Assembly: GCA_003561025.1 (NCBI GenBank)
Contig: PWII01000060.1
Location: forward strand, 1 to 33,231
Origin: Candidatus Nealsoniibacteriota bacterium
Lineage (GTDB): Bacteria > Patescibacteriota > Minisyncoccia > Minisyncoccales > PWPS01
Length of the DNA: 33,231 bases
Direction: 5' to 3'
Shown here: positions 7,332 to 15,412 of the stretch, piece by piece
Layout of the letters: each line of letters begins with the position of its first letter
Position numbering within the stretch: position 1 is the first letter of the stretch
Made by a program: the position numbers and the translations under genes
Notes under the pieces: generated by a model
What the model was told of the DNA's origin: nothing
The model's database searches: none
Seen by the model: only the letters and a program-made list of their open reading frames with translations

Positions 7332-8633
7332 ATGAATATTCATTTTGTAGGAATAGGAGGCATTGGAGTATCTTCATTAGCAAGACACTACTTTGCGGAA
7401 GGGCACAGGGTTTCAGGATCAGATACAGGTTCTATTGATGAGTTAAAAGAAGAAGGAATAGATGTATATAACAAGCATAGTGCTAAAAATATTTTTCCGG
7501 AGACGGATCTCTTGGTATATAGTAATGCCGTAAAGAAAGATAATCCGGAGATAAAAGAGGCGAAAAGACTTAAGATAAGATGTCAAAGTTATTCAGAGGC
7601 TCTTGGAGAGCTTACAAAAAAGTATTTTACAATTGCTATCTCCGGGACACATGGGAAAAGTACGACAACCGCGATGACTGCTCTACTTATGATTGAGGGA
7701 GGGCTTGATCCGACAGTTATTATTGGAACAAAATTAGAAGAATTCGGAGGTAAAAATTATTTTAAGGGAAGCTCTAAGTATCTACTTATCGAAGCGGATG
7801 AATATAAGGCCGCTTTACTAAATTATTTTCCTAAGATTGCTCTTATCTCTAATATTGAAGAAGATCATCTTGACTATTATAAAGATATTGACGACATTCT
7901 AGATACTTTTGAAAAATATCTAACAGAGAACTTAAAGATGGGAAAAATTATCTTAAATAAAGACGATAAAAATAGTGAGGTTTTAAAAAAAAGATTAGAA
8001 AAGAAGGGCAAAAAGGTAACTTCTTATTCTTTAAAAGATAGCTATGTTAAAAAGATAAATCTTTCTGTTTTTGGGAAGCATAATCTCTATAATGCTGTTA
8101 GTGCTTATCGTATCGGAAAAGAGCTCGGAATAAGAGAGGATAGGATTTTATCCTCACTTTTAAAATTTAAGGGCACTTGGAGAAGATTTGAAGAAAAAAG
8201 AGTTATGCTTGAGAGTGGGAAAAAGATAGATATTATTAATGATTATGCTCATCATCCGACAGAGATAAAGGCGACTCTAAGCGCGGCAGGAGAGAAGTAT
8301 CCTGAAAGAAGAATAATTCTTGTTTTTCAGCCTCATCAGTACGAAAGGACTTACCGTATGTTTACTGATTTTACAAAAGCCTTGTCTTGCCCCAATGTTG
8401 ATATAACCATAATTACGGATATCTATTCTGTAAAAGGAAGGGAGTCAAAAGAGATTATAGAAAAAGTGAGTGGAAGGGCTCTAGCAAATAGTGTCAAAAA
8501 TGCCATTTATGGGGGAAAAATGGAAGAAACAAGAGATATCTTGGCATCGGTATTGCAGGGAGATGAAATTTTAGTTATAATGGGGGCAGGAGATATTTAT
8601 AAATTAGAAGATAAGCTTAAAGGTCAACTATAG
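7332..8633 (+). CDS. murC: UDP-N-acetylmuramate--L-alanine ligase
   Basis: MurC adds the first amino acid to UDP-MurNAc in the cytoplasm. The N-terminal UDP-binding motif is HFVGIGGIGVSSLARHY. The ATP-binding P-loop GTHGKST lies at residues 105-111, and LIEADEYKAAL and SNIEEDHLDYY follow. The C-terminal domain carries NDYAHHPTEIKATL and FQPHQYERTYRMF, diagnostic of MurC. The length of 433 residues is slightly below the usual 450-490. It starts directly after the thpR stop. The other amino-acid ligases murE and murF and ddl are not in this window, so the peptide-adding pathway is split across the genome. Confidence 0.97.
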   Translation: MNIHFVGIGGIGVSSLARHYFAEGHRVSGSDTGSIDELKEEGIDVYNKHSAKNIFPETDLLVYSNAVKKDNPEIKEAKRLKIRCQSYSEALGELTKKYFTIAISGTHGKSTTTAMTALLMIEGGLDPTVIIGTKLEEFGGKNYFKGSSKYLLIEADEYKAALLNYFPKIALISNIEEDHLDYYKDIDDILDTFEKYLTENLKMGKIILNKDDKNSEVLKKRLEKKGKKVTSYSLKDSYVKKINLSVFGKHNLYNAVSAYRIGKELGIREDRILSSLLKFKGTWRRFEEKRVMLESGKKIDIINDYAHHPTEIKATLSAAGEKYPERRIILVFQPHQYERTYRMFTDFTKALSCPNVDITIITDIYSVKGRESKEIIEKVSGRALANSVKNAIYGGKMEETRDILASVLQGDEILVIMGAGDIYKLEDKLKGQL

Positions 8634-8661
8634 CTACAATTATTAAGTAATAAATAAAAAT

Positions 8662-9057
8662 ATGTTTGATGCAAGATTTTTAATAGTTCTTCTTTTAGCC
8701 GGCTTTGTCTGGTATCTAATGCAAAAACAGAAAGAGAAGAAAGAAGGAAAGGAAGGAACAAAAGAGAGAGAGGATGTAGAAGAGATGGAAGAGGAAATGG
8801 TTGAGGAAGAGATAAAAGAAGAGGGAGAAGAGATGATGGAAGAAGAGGGAGATAGTGAGATGGAAGAAGAGGGGGATAGTGAGATGGAGGAAGATATGGG
8901 TGAAGAAAAAGAGGTGGTAGAAGAAGATACAAGCAAAGAGAGAGGGGATGTAGAAGAGATGAAAGAAGAGATGGGCGAAGAAGAGAGAAGAGAAGAATCA
9001 GAAGAGATAATGGAAGAAGAGGGAGAAGACGAAATAGAAGAAGAGAGAGAAGAGTAA
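8662..9057 (+). CDS. Membrane-anchored glutamate-rich repeat protein
   Basis: This 131-residue protein starts with one membrane helix (ARFLIVLLLAGFVWYLM) followed by a basic stretch (KQKEKKEGKEGTKERE). The remaining residues are extremely acidic and low in complexity, built from EEMEEE-like and EEEGDSEM units. The charge order suggests that the tail is cytoplasmic. A 24-nt unit is duplicated in tandem at 8839-8886, and a longer unit starting EDVEEME (near 8772) recurs as GDVEEMK (near 8946). It lies 28 nt after murC and ahead of an intrinsic terminator, so it is probably the last gene of thpR-murC. No family is recognised. It may be a flexible electrostatic linker or metal binder; translation itself is only moderately supported. 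Confidence 0.6.
   Translation: MFDARFLIVLLLAGFVWYLMQKQKEKKEGKEGTKEREDVEEMEEEMVEEEIKEEGEEMMEEEGDSEMEEEGDSEMEEDMGEEKEVVEEDTSKERGDVEEMKEEMGEEERREESEEIMEEEGEDEIEEEREE
8839..8886 (+). repeat. Tandem 24-bp duplication inside the Glu-rich gene
   Basis: Two adjacent 24-bp units (8839-8862 and 8863-8886) differ at one base, and each encodes EEEGDSEM. Being a multiple of 3, the unit can expand or contract without shifting the frame. Confidence 0.85.
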
Positions 9058-9084
9058 TCTGAATTTAATTTGTAAAAAACAACG

Positions 9085-9120
9085 AAAAAACGCCACTTGA
9101 AATAATTTGGCGTTTTTTTT
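9085..9120 (+). terminator. Rho-independent terminator after the Glu-rich gene
   Basis: The stem CGCCA (9091-9095) pairs with TGGCG (9108-9112) around a 12-nt loop. It is extended by six A-T pairs and ends in eight T residues (9113-9120). It closes the thpR-murC-Glu-rich transcript. The T run abuts the -35 of the next promoter. Confidence 0.85.
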
Positions 9121-9146
9121 GCAAAATAAATTTATTGTGATAGAAT
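9119..9146 (+). promoter_or_regulatory. Promoter of trigger factor
   Basis: TTGCAA (9119-9124), a 16-nt spacer and TGa-TAGAAT (-10 at 9141-9146) form an extended -10 promoter. The expected start is near 9153, giving a leader of about 29 nt. The leader contains a short out-of-frame ATG at 9157. Confidence 0.6.
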
Positions 9147-9181
9147 GAGGCAGAAAATGTATAAGATAAGTAAAATAAAAA

Positions 9182-10477
9182 ATGGATTTTAAAATAAAAG
9201 AGATATCAGAGACAAAAAAGGAGATTGAGGTTACTATTTTAGCCGAAGAGATGAAGCCTTATTTGGAAAAAACAGCAAATGATTTTGCGGCTAATATGAA
9301 TATTAAAGGGTTTCGTCAGGGAAATGCACCTCTTAGTATTGTTGAAAATACAGTTGGAAAAGAAAAGCTCTTTGAAGAAGCTGCAAAAAAAGCGATTGAA
9401 GAGACATATCCTAAAATTATAAAAGAAAATGATCTCTTTACTGTTGCAAGCCCTCAAGTTGATTTGGTAAAGTGTGCTCCCGGAAATGAAGTGGTCTATA
9501 AGGCTATTGTCTATGTAATGCCGGATATCAAGTTGCCCGATTATAGGGGGATGTCCAAAGAGACCGTCTCAAAGGCAAAATCTGAAATTGAGATAGATGA
9601 GAAGGAGATAGATGGAATTTTGAAGAGAATGCAAGAAAGCAAAGCGTCTCTGCAAAAGACAGAGAGACCCGCAAAAGATGGGGATGCGATTATGATTGAC
9701 TTTAAAGGAGTTTTTGAGAATGATAGTGATAAAAAGATAGAAGAAAAGAATTTTAGAGTTGACCTTGGTAGCGGTGAAAGTGGAGTGATTGACGGTTTTG
9801 AAAAGGAGCTTATTGGCTCTAAGGCAGGTGACACTAAACAATTTTCTCTTGAGATACCTAATATGGCTGATGGCAGTAATAAAAAAGATAAGGTTAATTT
9901 TGATGTAACAGTTATTTCAGTAATGGAAAAGAATCTTCCGGAGGTTAATGATGAGTTTGCAAGTTCTTTTCCCAACATAGAAAACTTGAATCAATTAAGA
10001 GAGAAGATAAGAGAAGGGTCGCTTCATGAGAAGAAGGCAAAAGAGAAAGAAAAGCTAAAGGTGGAGGTTTTGGAAAATATAAGAAAAGAGACTCCTTTTG
10101 AAGTTCCAGAGGTTTTGGTTGAAAAAGAGCTTGATAATATGATAAAGAATGTAGAAAATCAGCTTTCACAAAATGGAAAAACAATAGACGATTACTTAAA
10201 AGAGATAAAAAAGACCAGAGAAGAACTAAAAGAAGGGTGGAAAGAGAAGGCGAAACAGAATGTAGCTTATGCTATTATCTTGCACACAATCTCTAAAGAA
10301 GAGGGGATTGATGTTACCGATAAAGAGATAGAAGAAGAAGTTGATCGGCACTTTAATATTTCTGGTAAAAATAAAGATGAGGAAAAAGAGGAAAACTTAA
10401 ACAAGATGAGAGCCTACATCCATGATGTAATAAAGAATCAAAAAGTATTTAAAGCTTTATCAATTGATGATAATTAG
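9182..10477 (+). CDS. tig: Trigger factor (ribosome-associated chaperone/prolyl isomerase)
   Basis: Trigger factor binds the ribosome exit tunnel and shields nascent chains. The N-terminal ribosome-binding domain shows the signature loop GFRQGNAP (residues 43-50), where the usual GFRxGKxP lysine is replaced by asparagine. A FKBP-like isomerase domain lies at about 155-245 (DGDAIMIDFKGVF, GSGESGVIDGFEKELIG). A helical C-terminal chaperone domain follows (NDEFASSFPNIENLNQLREKI). The length of 431 residues is normal. The start fits the family N-terminus MDFKIKEISETKKEIEV. It has its own promoter and is followed after 15 nt by a receiver-domain gene. Confidence 0.95.
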   Translation: MDFKIKEISETKKEIEVTILAEEMKPYLEKTANDFAANMNIKGFRQGNAPLSIVENTVGKEKLFEEAAKKAIEETYPKIIKENDLFTVASPQVDLVKCAPGNEVVYKAIVYVMPDIKLPDYRGMSKETVSKAKSEIEIDEKEIDGILKRMQESKASLQKTERPAKDGDAIMIDFKGVFENDSDKKIEEKNFRVDLGSGESGVIDGFEKELIGSKAGDTKQFSLEIPNMADGSNKKDKVNFDVTVISVMEKNLPEVNDEFASSFPNIENLNQLREKIREGSLHEKKAKEKEKLKVEVLENIRKETPFEVPEVLVEKELDNMIKNVENQLSQNGKTIDDYLKEIKKTREELKEGWKEKAKQNVAYAIILHTISKEEGIDVTDKEIEEEVDRHFNISGKNKDEEKEENLNKMRAYIHDVIKNQKVFKALSIDDN

Positions 10478-10492
10478 TAAGCCTTATAATCT

Positions 10493-10864
10493 ATGAAAAA
10501 GATACTTGTAGTTGAAGATGAAAAGATGCTTGGAGAAATCTATCGTGATAAGTTTGTAAGCGAGGGTTTTGACGTTCATTTAGCGCTTGATGCGGAGGAG
10601 GGACTGGAGATTGCCAAGAAGATAACTCCTGACTTAATTATACTTGATATACTTCTACCAAGAGCAAACGGAATTGATTTTTTGGAAAACTTGAGAAAGA
10701 TGGAGGAGACTAAGGAGATAAAGGTAATTGCTTTTTCAAATTATGATGATGCAGATTCAAAGGAGAAGGCAAAAGCTTTGGGAGCAAAGGAGTATCTAAT
10801 CAAAACAAACCACACTCCAAGAGAGATACTGGATAAAATCAATAGACATCTTCAATCTCAATAG
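10493..10864 (+). CDS. Stand-alone response-regulator receiver protein
   Basis: This 123-residue protein is a single CheY-like receiver domain with no output domain. The acidic pocket E8-D9 is in VVEDE, the phospho-acceptor D52 is in LIILDILLPRANG, S82 is the switch residue (VIAFSN) and K104 is in EYLIKT. No histidine kinase is in the window. It lies 15 nt after tig, before the carboxypeptidase gene, and probably belongs to their transcript. It could act by protein-protein contact or as a phosphate sink. The partner is unknown. Confidence 0.93.
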   Translation: MKKILVVEDEKMLGEIYRDKFVSEGFDVHLALDAEEGLEIAKKITPDLIILDILLPRANGIDFLENLRKMEETKEIKVIAFSNYDDADSKEKAKALGAKEYLIKTNHTPREILDKINRHLQSQ

Positions 10865-10923
10865 AAAGAGAAAAGAGATGTAATTTTCTTACCACGAGGC
10901 TTAGTAGTGGAAATTTTTAAAAG

Positions 10924-11898
10924 ATGAAAGAAAGATTTATAAAAAATAGAGCAATACTCATTCCTGTCTTTGCTATCTGTTTATCTGTCGCTCTCTTTTT
11001 CTTTGTGTCTTCTTTTTCAAATGAAGATGACTTAGAGATAGAAGTATCGGAGGAGAAGACTAAAGAATATCCGGAATATATCGGTGAAAAAGATTTGGAT
11101 GCTGATATTAATGCAAGAGCCGCAATTTCATACTATTTTGACAAAGATGGAAACGAGAGAAATCTTTATGAAATGAATATAGAAGAACGTTTGCCGATTG
11201 CAAGTATAAGCAAATTAATGTCAGCGGTTATTGTCTTAAAATATTATGATTTGGATGAAGAAGTAGGAATTAGTGAAAACGATATCTTAACCCACTCTGA
11301 GTTTCGAGACTTTAGAGCATGGGAAGAGACAAAAGTTTTGGAGATGCTCTATCCGATGATTATTGAGTCTAATAATAGCGCAGCGTTTGCGCTTGCGATG
11401 ATTAGTGATAGATTTTTGAAAAGCAGTGATGAAAATAGGGGCGTTGAGTTATTTGTTGAGATGATGAACAGAGAGGCGGAAGAGATGGGGATGAATAATA
11501 CTCAGTTCATCAATGCAAGTGGACTTGATACCGTAAGCGATTATAACTATTCTACTGCCAGTGACCTTGCTATCTTTGCAAAAAATATAATATTACATAA
11601 TGATGATATTTTTGAAATCTCAATGCATAGGTCTTATAATCTCTATTCTCCCGATAAGACGATTTATTACGAATCATTTAATACGAATCAATTTTTACAT
11701 AACAACAAAAACGATTGGCAAGATTATATAATCGGAGGTAAAACCGGATTTACCTTAGCATCCAAGGGATGTCTTATTATTGTTCTATCATCTCCGAAAA
11801 AAGACGGCTACATTGTCAATGTTGTTCTTGGCACGGAAGATAGATTTAAGGAGATGGAAAAGTTGATTAATTACACTTATAAAGCATATAGTTTTTAG
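10924..11898 (+). CDS. D-alanyl-D-alanine carboxypeptidase family (peptidase S11) protein
   Basis: This is a penicillin-binding-protein-like serine peptidase acting on wall peptides outside the membrane. An uncleaved signal anchor lies at residues about 11-30. The three active-site motifs are all present: S94-x-x-K97 (IASISKLM), S149-N-N (ESNNSAA) and K273-T-G (GGKTGFT). The length of 324 residues fits the catalytic domain alone, without the usual C-terminal PBP5 beta domain and amphipathic anchor. It begins 59 nt after the receiver gene, and mraY follows after 5 nt, placing it in the wall operon. DacA-like trimming or endopeptidase activity is most likely. Confidence 0.93.
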   Translation: MKERFIKNRAILIPVFAICLSVALFFFVSSFSNEDDLEIEVSEEKTKEYPEYIGEKDLDADINARAAISYYFDKDGNERNLYEMNIEERLPIASISKLMSAVIVLKYYDLDEEVGISENDILTHSEFRDFRAWEETKVLEMLYPMIIESNNSAAFALAMISDRFLKSSDENRGVELFVEMMNREAEEMGMNNTQFINASGLDTVSDYNYSTASDLAIFAKNIILHNDDIFEISMHRSYNLYSPDKTIYYESFNTNQFLHNNKNDWQDYIIGGKTGFTLASKGCLIIVLSSPKKDGYIVNVVLGTEDRFKEMEKLINYTYKAYSF

Positions 11899-11903
11899 TA
11901 AAT

Positions 11904-13010
11904 ATGTATGGTGATGATTTTGTAGTTGATTTGGTAAAGGTTTTTGCGGTAGGAGTCTTTGCGGTATTACTCGCTTCTGCTCTAACGCCCTCTTTGACAA
12001 GCTTTCTTTTTGAAAATAAGCTATGGAAAAAGAAAAACAAAGCAATCTCTATTGATGGGAAAGAGGCAAGATATTTCAACAAATTTCATTCAGAAAAAGA
12101 GACAAAAGTTCCACGAATTGGAGGGTTGCTTATCTGGTGCTCTGTCTCTTTTCTTGCTCTTTTACTCTTTTTTCTATCAAATCTTTTTGATTTTTTTTGG
12201 ATTGAAAAGTTTGACTTCTTAAGTAGAGATCAGACATGGCTTCCTCTCTTTACTCTTATTTCAGCTTCGCTTGTCGGTCTTTCTGATGATTTACTGCAAA
12301 TTGTTAGAAATCCTAGAAATATTTTTTTAAGAAAGATTTGGAGGAGAGCCGAAGACGGTCTCGGAGAGGGATTGGGCTTGCGTTATAGAATTATTCTGGT
12401 TACTGTAATCGGACTTATTGGGGCATGGTGGTTTTATTTTCGTTTAGGTCAAGAATCTATTTATCTTCCTTTTTTGGAAGAGGTGAGTCTTGGAGTTTTT
12501 TATATTCCTTTTTTTATAATTGTTATGGTGGCAATTTATAGTGGGGGAGTTATCGATGGAATTGACGGACTTGCGGGAGGAGTATTTATCTCCATTTTTA
12601 GTGCATATACTATAATTTCTTTTTTACAAGGACAGCTAAATTTGGCTGCCTTTTGTATTGCCATTGTTGGTAGCGTCTTAGTCTTTCTGTGGTTTAATAT
12701 TCCACCGGCAAGATTTTATATGGGGGAGACCGGTATTATCGGACTCACAACGACAGTGACAGTAGTCGCATTTTTAACCGGAGCGGTCTTTGTTTTACCG
12801 ATAATTGCTTTTCCCTTAATAATCACATCTCTATCCGTAATTATTCAACTATTATCAAAAAAATTTAGAGGCAAGAAGGTTTTTTTGGCAGCTCCGCTTC
12901 ATCATCATCTTGAAGCAATCGGATGGCCTCAACACAAGATAACGATGCGTTTTTGGGTCGTTAGCGCTTTAATGGGGATTGTTGGTGTTTTGATTCACCT
13001 TCTCTTATAA
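11904..13010 (+). CDS. mraY: Phospho-N-acetylmuramoyl-pentapeptide transferase
   Basis: MraY makes lipid I by joining UDP-MurNAc-pentapeptide to undecaprenyl phosphate in the inner membrane. Family motifs are present in order: RIGG near residue 70, GLSDDLLQI near 125, VIDGIDGLAGG near 217, MGETG at 273-277 and APLHHHLEAIGW near 332. The HHH motif separates MraY from WecA-type enzymes. Three usual positions differ: the K of the DDxxK motif is Q, the N of NxxDGxDGL is G, and the aspartate of MGDTG is E. The length of 368 residues and about ten helices are normal. It lies 5 nt after the carboxypeptidase gene and before murD. Confidence 0.93.
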   Translation: MYGDDFVVDLVKVFAVGVFAVLLASALTPSLTSFLFENKLWKKKNKAISIDGKEARYFNKFHSEKETKVPRIGGLLIWCSVSFLALLLFFLSNLFDFFWIEKFDFLSRDQTWLPLFTLISASLVGLSDDLLQIVRNPRNIFLRKIWRRAEDGLGEGLGLRYRIILVTVIGLIGAWWFYFRLGQESIYLPFLEEVSLGVFYIPFFIIVMVAIYSGGVIDGIDGLAGGVFISIFSAYTIISFLQGQLNLAAFCIAIVGSVLVFLWFNIPPARFYMGETGIIGLTTTVTVVAFLTGAVFVLPIIAFPLIITSLSVIIQLLSKKFRGKKVFLAAPLHHHLEAIGWPQHKITMRFWVVSALMGIVGVLIHLLL

Positions 13011-13016
13011 TTCTGT

Positions 13017-13044
13017 TTGAACTAACGATTAAAAATGCTATTCT
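13017..13044 (+). promoter_or_regulatory. Leaderless-type promoter of murD
   Basis: TTGAAC (13017-13022), a 16-nt spacer and TGc-TATTCT (-10 at 13039-13044) are followed by 6 nt and the murD ATG at 13051. The predicted transcription start coincides with the A of the ATG. Confidence 0.65.
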
Positions 13045-13050
13045 TGTAAT

Positions 13051-14319
13051 ATGACACTGCTTTCTAAATTTTATAAAAAAAAGGTATTGATTCTTGGCGC
13101 AGGCGAAGAGGGGCTGGATAGTTTGTCATTTTTTAAGCAAAATATAGATTATTCTGCACTTGGAGTAGCAGACAAACTCTCTTTTGATGATTTTGGACCG
13201 AAAACAAAACAGGTATTAAAGAGTGGAGTAACTCTTCATCTTGGAAGGAGTTATCTTGCTGCCGTAAAAGATTATGATGTAATTGTTAAATCACCCGGCA
13301 TTCCATTATCAGCACTTAAAATTGATAAGCATCAGGTATTAACATCTCAGAGTGACATCTTTTTATCAAACTGCAAAGGAAACATTATAGGAATAACCGG
13401 AACAAAGGGAAAAAGTACTACGGCACATCTTATCTATAATCTGCTTAAAAATAACGGTTTTTCTGCTCAATTAGTCGGGAATATAGGAATGCCGGCACTA
13501 TCTTTTCTGAAGGACTCTAAGAGAGTGGATTTTTTTGTCTATGAGCTTTCAAGCTTTCAACTTGCTACAATAAAGAAGAGTCCACATATTGCAATTATTC
13601 TAAACATATTCAAGGATCATCTAGATAACCACACCAGCTTTAAAGAATATATGGAAGCAAAAGCTAAGATTACCGAATTTCAAAAGAAAGAAGACTTTTT
13701 GATATATGACAAAGATAATGAGTATGTAAGAATAATCGCGGAGAGATCCATTGCCAAAAAGATACCATTTGACAGCACGAAAAGAGAGAAGGGGATTATG
13801 GTATCTATTGAACCTATTATTTATCTCAGCGAGCTTTTGAAGATTAAAAAAGATATTTACGAAAAGACGATAACCGAGTTTGGGGGACTTCCACACAGAA
13901 CCGAGTTTTTAGGAAGATATCAGGGAATATCTTTTTACAATGACTCAGCAGCAACAATTCCGGAAGCAACTATAAATGCGATTAATTCTTTAAAAAACAT
14001 TCAAACACTGGTTGTAGGTGGAGTAGATAAAGGAGGAGATTACCCTAAGCTTATTGATGCACTAAAAGAAAGCGATATTCAAAATATAGTTATCTTTAAA
14101 GGAAGTCCGAAGGATTTTGAAAAAGGGATAACCGAATTAGGAAAAATTGTATTTTATGCAGGAGATATGAAGGAGGCAGTTCAGCATTGCTTTAATAATA
14201 CTACAAAGGAAAAATCATGCCTTCTGTCTCCGGGATTTGCCAGCTTTAATATGTTTAAAAATTATAAAGAAAGAGGAGAACTTTTTAAGAGATATGTTCG
14301 TGAGCAGGGTAAAACATAA
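13051..14319 (+). CDS. murD: UDP-N-acetylmuramoylalanine--D-glutamate ligase
   Basis: MurD adds D-glutamate to UDP-MurNAc-L-Ala. The N-terminal Rossmann motif is VLILGAGEEG, followed by VIVKSPGIP. The ATP P-loop GTKGKST lies at residues 117-123, and FVYELSSFQLATI and LNIFKDHLDNH are characteristic of MurD. The C-terminal domain has LPHRTEFLG, FYNDSAATIPEAT and LLSPGFASFNMFKNYKERG. The length of 422 residues is normal. It has its own leaderless-type promoter although mraY ends only 40 nt upstream. Its 3' end overlaps the ftsW start by 26 nt. Confidence 0.96.
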   Translation: MTLLSKFYKKKVLILGAGEEGLDSLSFFKQNIDYSALGVADKLSFDDFGPKTKQVLKSGVTLHLGRSYLAAVKDYDVIVKSPGIPLSALKIDKHQVLTSQSDIFLSNCKGNIIGITGTKGKSTTAHLIYNLLKNNGFSAQLVGNIGMPALSFLKDSKRVDFFVYELSSFQLATIKKSPHIAIILNIFKDHLDNHTSFKEYMEAKAKITEFQKKEDFLIYDKDNEYVRIIAERSIAKKIPFDSTKREKGIMVSIEPIIYLSELLKIKKDIYEKTITEFGGLPHRTEFLGRYQGISFYNDSAATIPEATINAINSLKNIQTLVVGGVDKGGDYPKLIDALKESDIQNIVIFKGSPKDFEKGITELGKIVFYAGDMKEAVQHCFNNTTKEKSCLLSPGFASFNMFKNYKERGELFKRYVREQGKT

Positions 14320-15400
14320 GAGTCCGGATATTATTTTACTCGGAATTGTATTCCTTATTATTTTATTGGGACTTTTTGCATTGGCAAGTGCTGCTACGGT
14401 TGGAGACGCAAACAGAATATCACAACAGATTTTGCTAGGGCTTGTGCCCGGGATATTTTTAGGCATTTTACTTTTTAAGACTCCGTTAAATATAATTCAA
14501 AAATGGAGCCCCTATCTTTTGTTTTTAAATATTTTATTGGTCGGAATGATATTTTTGCCCGGATTTTCAGAGCCGATAAGGGGTGGGTCAAGATGGTTGC
14601 ATCTTGGTCAACTATCGTTTCAACCATCAGAATTCCTCAAATTAACTTTTATACTTTATGTTGTAAGTTGGCTTGTTGCACGAGGAGAACAGAGAGGAAA
14701 AAACAAGAGCCTACCACCAACAAAGACGCTTCTACCTTTTGTTATTGTTTCAGGAATAATTGGAGCTTTGCTAATAAATCAGCCTGATTTAAGCACTCTT
14801 GGCGTAATTCTCTTTTCCGGATTTGTAGTCTATTTTACAGCAAGAACGCCTCTGTGGCATACTGTGCTGCTTGCTGCGGGGAGCTCCGCTCTTTTCTTTT
14901 TATTTATAAAGTTTAGCTCTTATAGATGGGAGAGAATAAGCAGTCTCTTTAATGTTGATATTAGCCCCTTAAGCTCTACATATCATATTAGACAAGCATT
15001 TATTGCAATCGGATCAGGGGGGTTTTTTGGATTGGGTCTTGGAATGAGCAGGCAAAAATTTGGATTTCTTCCTTTTCCGGCGACAGATTCAGTCTTTGCC
15101 ATTATCGGAGAAGAGATGGGCTTTATCGGCGCAACCCTTATTATTTTTCTCTTTTTGGCATTTTTTTGGCGTGGATTTTTGATTGCAAAAGATAATAAAA
15201 ACAACTTTGCAAGACTTTTGGCAATTGGAATATCGACATGGATATTTACCCAGACAGCAATAAATATCGGTGTCATGCTCGGTCTTTTTCCGTTTACGGG
15301 AATTCCACTCCCTTTTATAAGTTATGGAAAATCACACCTTATTGCAGAACTTGCAGCTGTCGGTATTCTGCTTAATGCTTCCTGTTATAAAAAAAAGTGA
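14294..15400 (+). CDS. ftsW: FtsW/SEDS-family peptidoglycan polymerase
   Basis: This is a polytopic SEDS glycosyltransferase that polymerises lipid II with a partner PBP at the septum. Visible motifs are GGSRWLHLGQLSFQPSEFLKL, NQPDLSTLGVI, and FPATDSVFAIIGEEMGFIGA with the conserved TD. The normally near-invariant FISYGGSS is FISYGKSH here. I chose the ATG at 14294 (368 residues, MFVSRVKHKSPDIILLGI). The longer version from 14237 would overlap murD by 83 nt and add a polar extension; a GTG at 14300 is also possible. The neighbours murD and murG favour FtsW over RodA. It ends with TGA, and the murG promoter overlaps its last codons. Confidence 0.9.
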   Translation: MFVSRVKHKSPDIILLGIVFLIILLGLFALASAATVGDANRISQQILLGLVPGIFLGILLFKTPLNIIQKWSPYLLFLNILLVGMIFLPGFSEPIRGGSRWLHLGQLSFQPSEFLKLTFILYVVSWLVARGEQRGKNKSLPPTKTLLPFVIVSGIIGALLINQPDLSTLGVILFSGFVVYFTARTPLWHTVLLAAGSSALFFLFIKFSSYRWERISSLFNVDISPLSSTYHIRQAFIAIGSGGFFGLGLGMSRQKFGFLPFPATDSVFAIIGEEMGFIGATLIIFLFLAFFWRGFLIAKDNKNNFARLLAIGISTWIFTQTAINIGVMLGLFPFTGIPLPFISYGKSHLIAELAAVGILLNASCYKKK

Positions 15401-15406
15401 TATAAT
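15398..15406 (+). promoter_or_regulatory. Leaderless-type promoter of murG
   Basis: TGa-TATAAT is a perfect extended -10 (hexamer 15401-15406). It is followed by 6 nt and the murG ATG at 15413, so the predicted transcription start is the start codon. It overlaps the TGA stop of ftsW. No convincing -35 is visible. Confidence 0.65.
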
Positions 15407-15412
15407 TGACAT

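Noticed and set aside
8839..8886. Tandem repeat that could be mistaken for a small repeat array
   Set aside because: The units are adjacent with no spacers, in-frame and coding; not a CRISPR array.
8624..8936. Two open frames on the minus strand opposite the Glu-rich gene, rich in serine, leucine and proline
   Set aside because: They are mirror products of the purine repeat tract, with no domain, start signal or family resemblance.
10485..10490. TATAAT two bases before the receiver-protein ATG
   Set aside because: Same problem: the start would be inside the coding region, there is no TGn and no -35. The gene lies 15 nt after tig, so read-through is simpler.
10892..10910. Hairpin CCAC...GTGG followed by a short T run between the receiver gene and the carboxypeptidase gene
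   Set aside because: Only four base pairs with an 11-nt loop; too weak to call a terminator.
14237..14293. Longer ftsW start within murD
   Set aside because: It adds a polar 19-residue extension not typical of FtsW and increases the overlap with murD to 83 nt.
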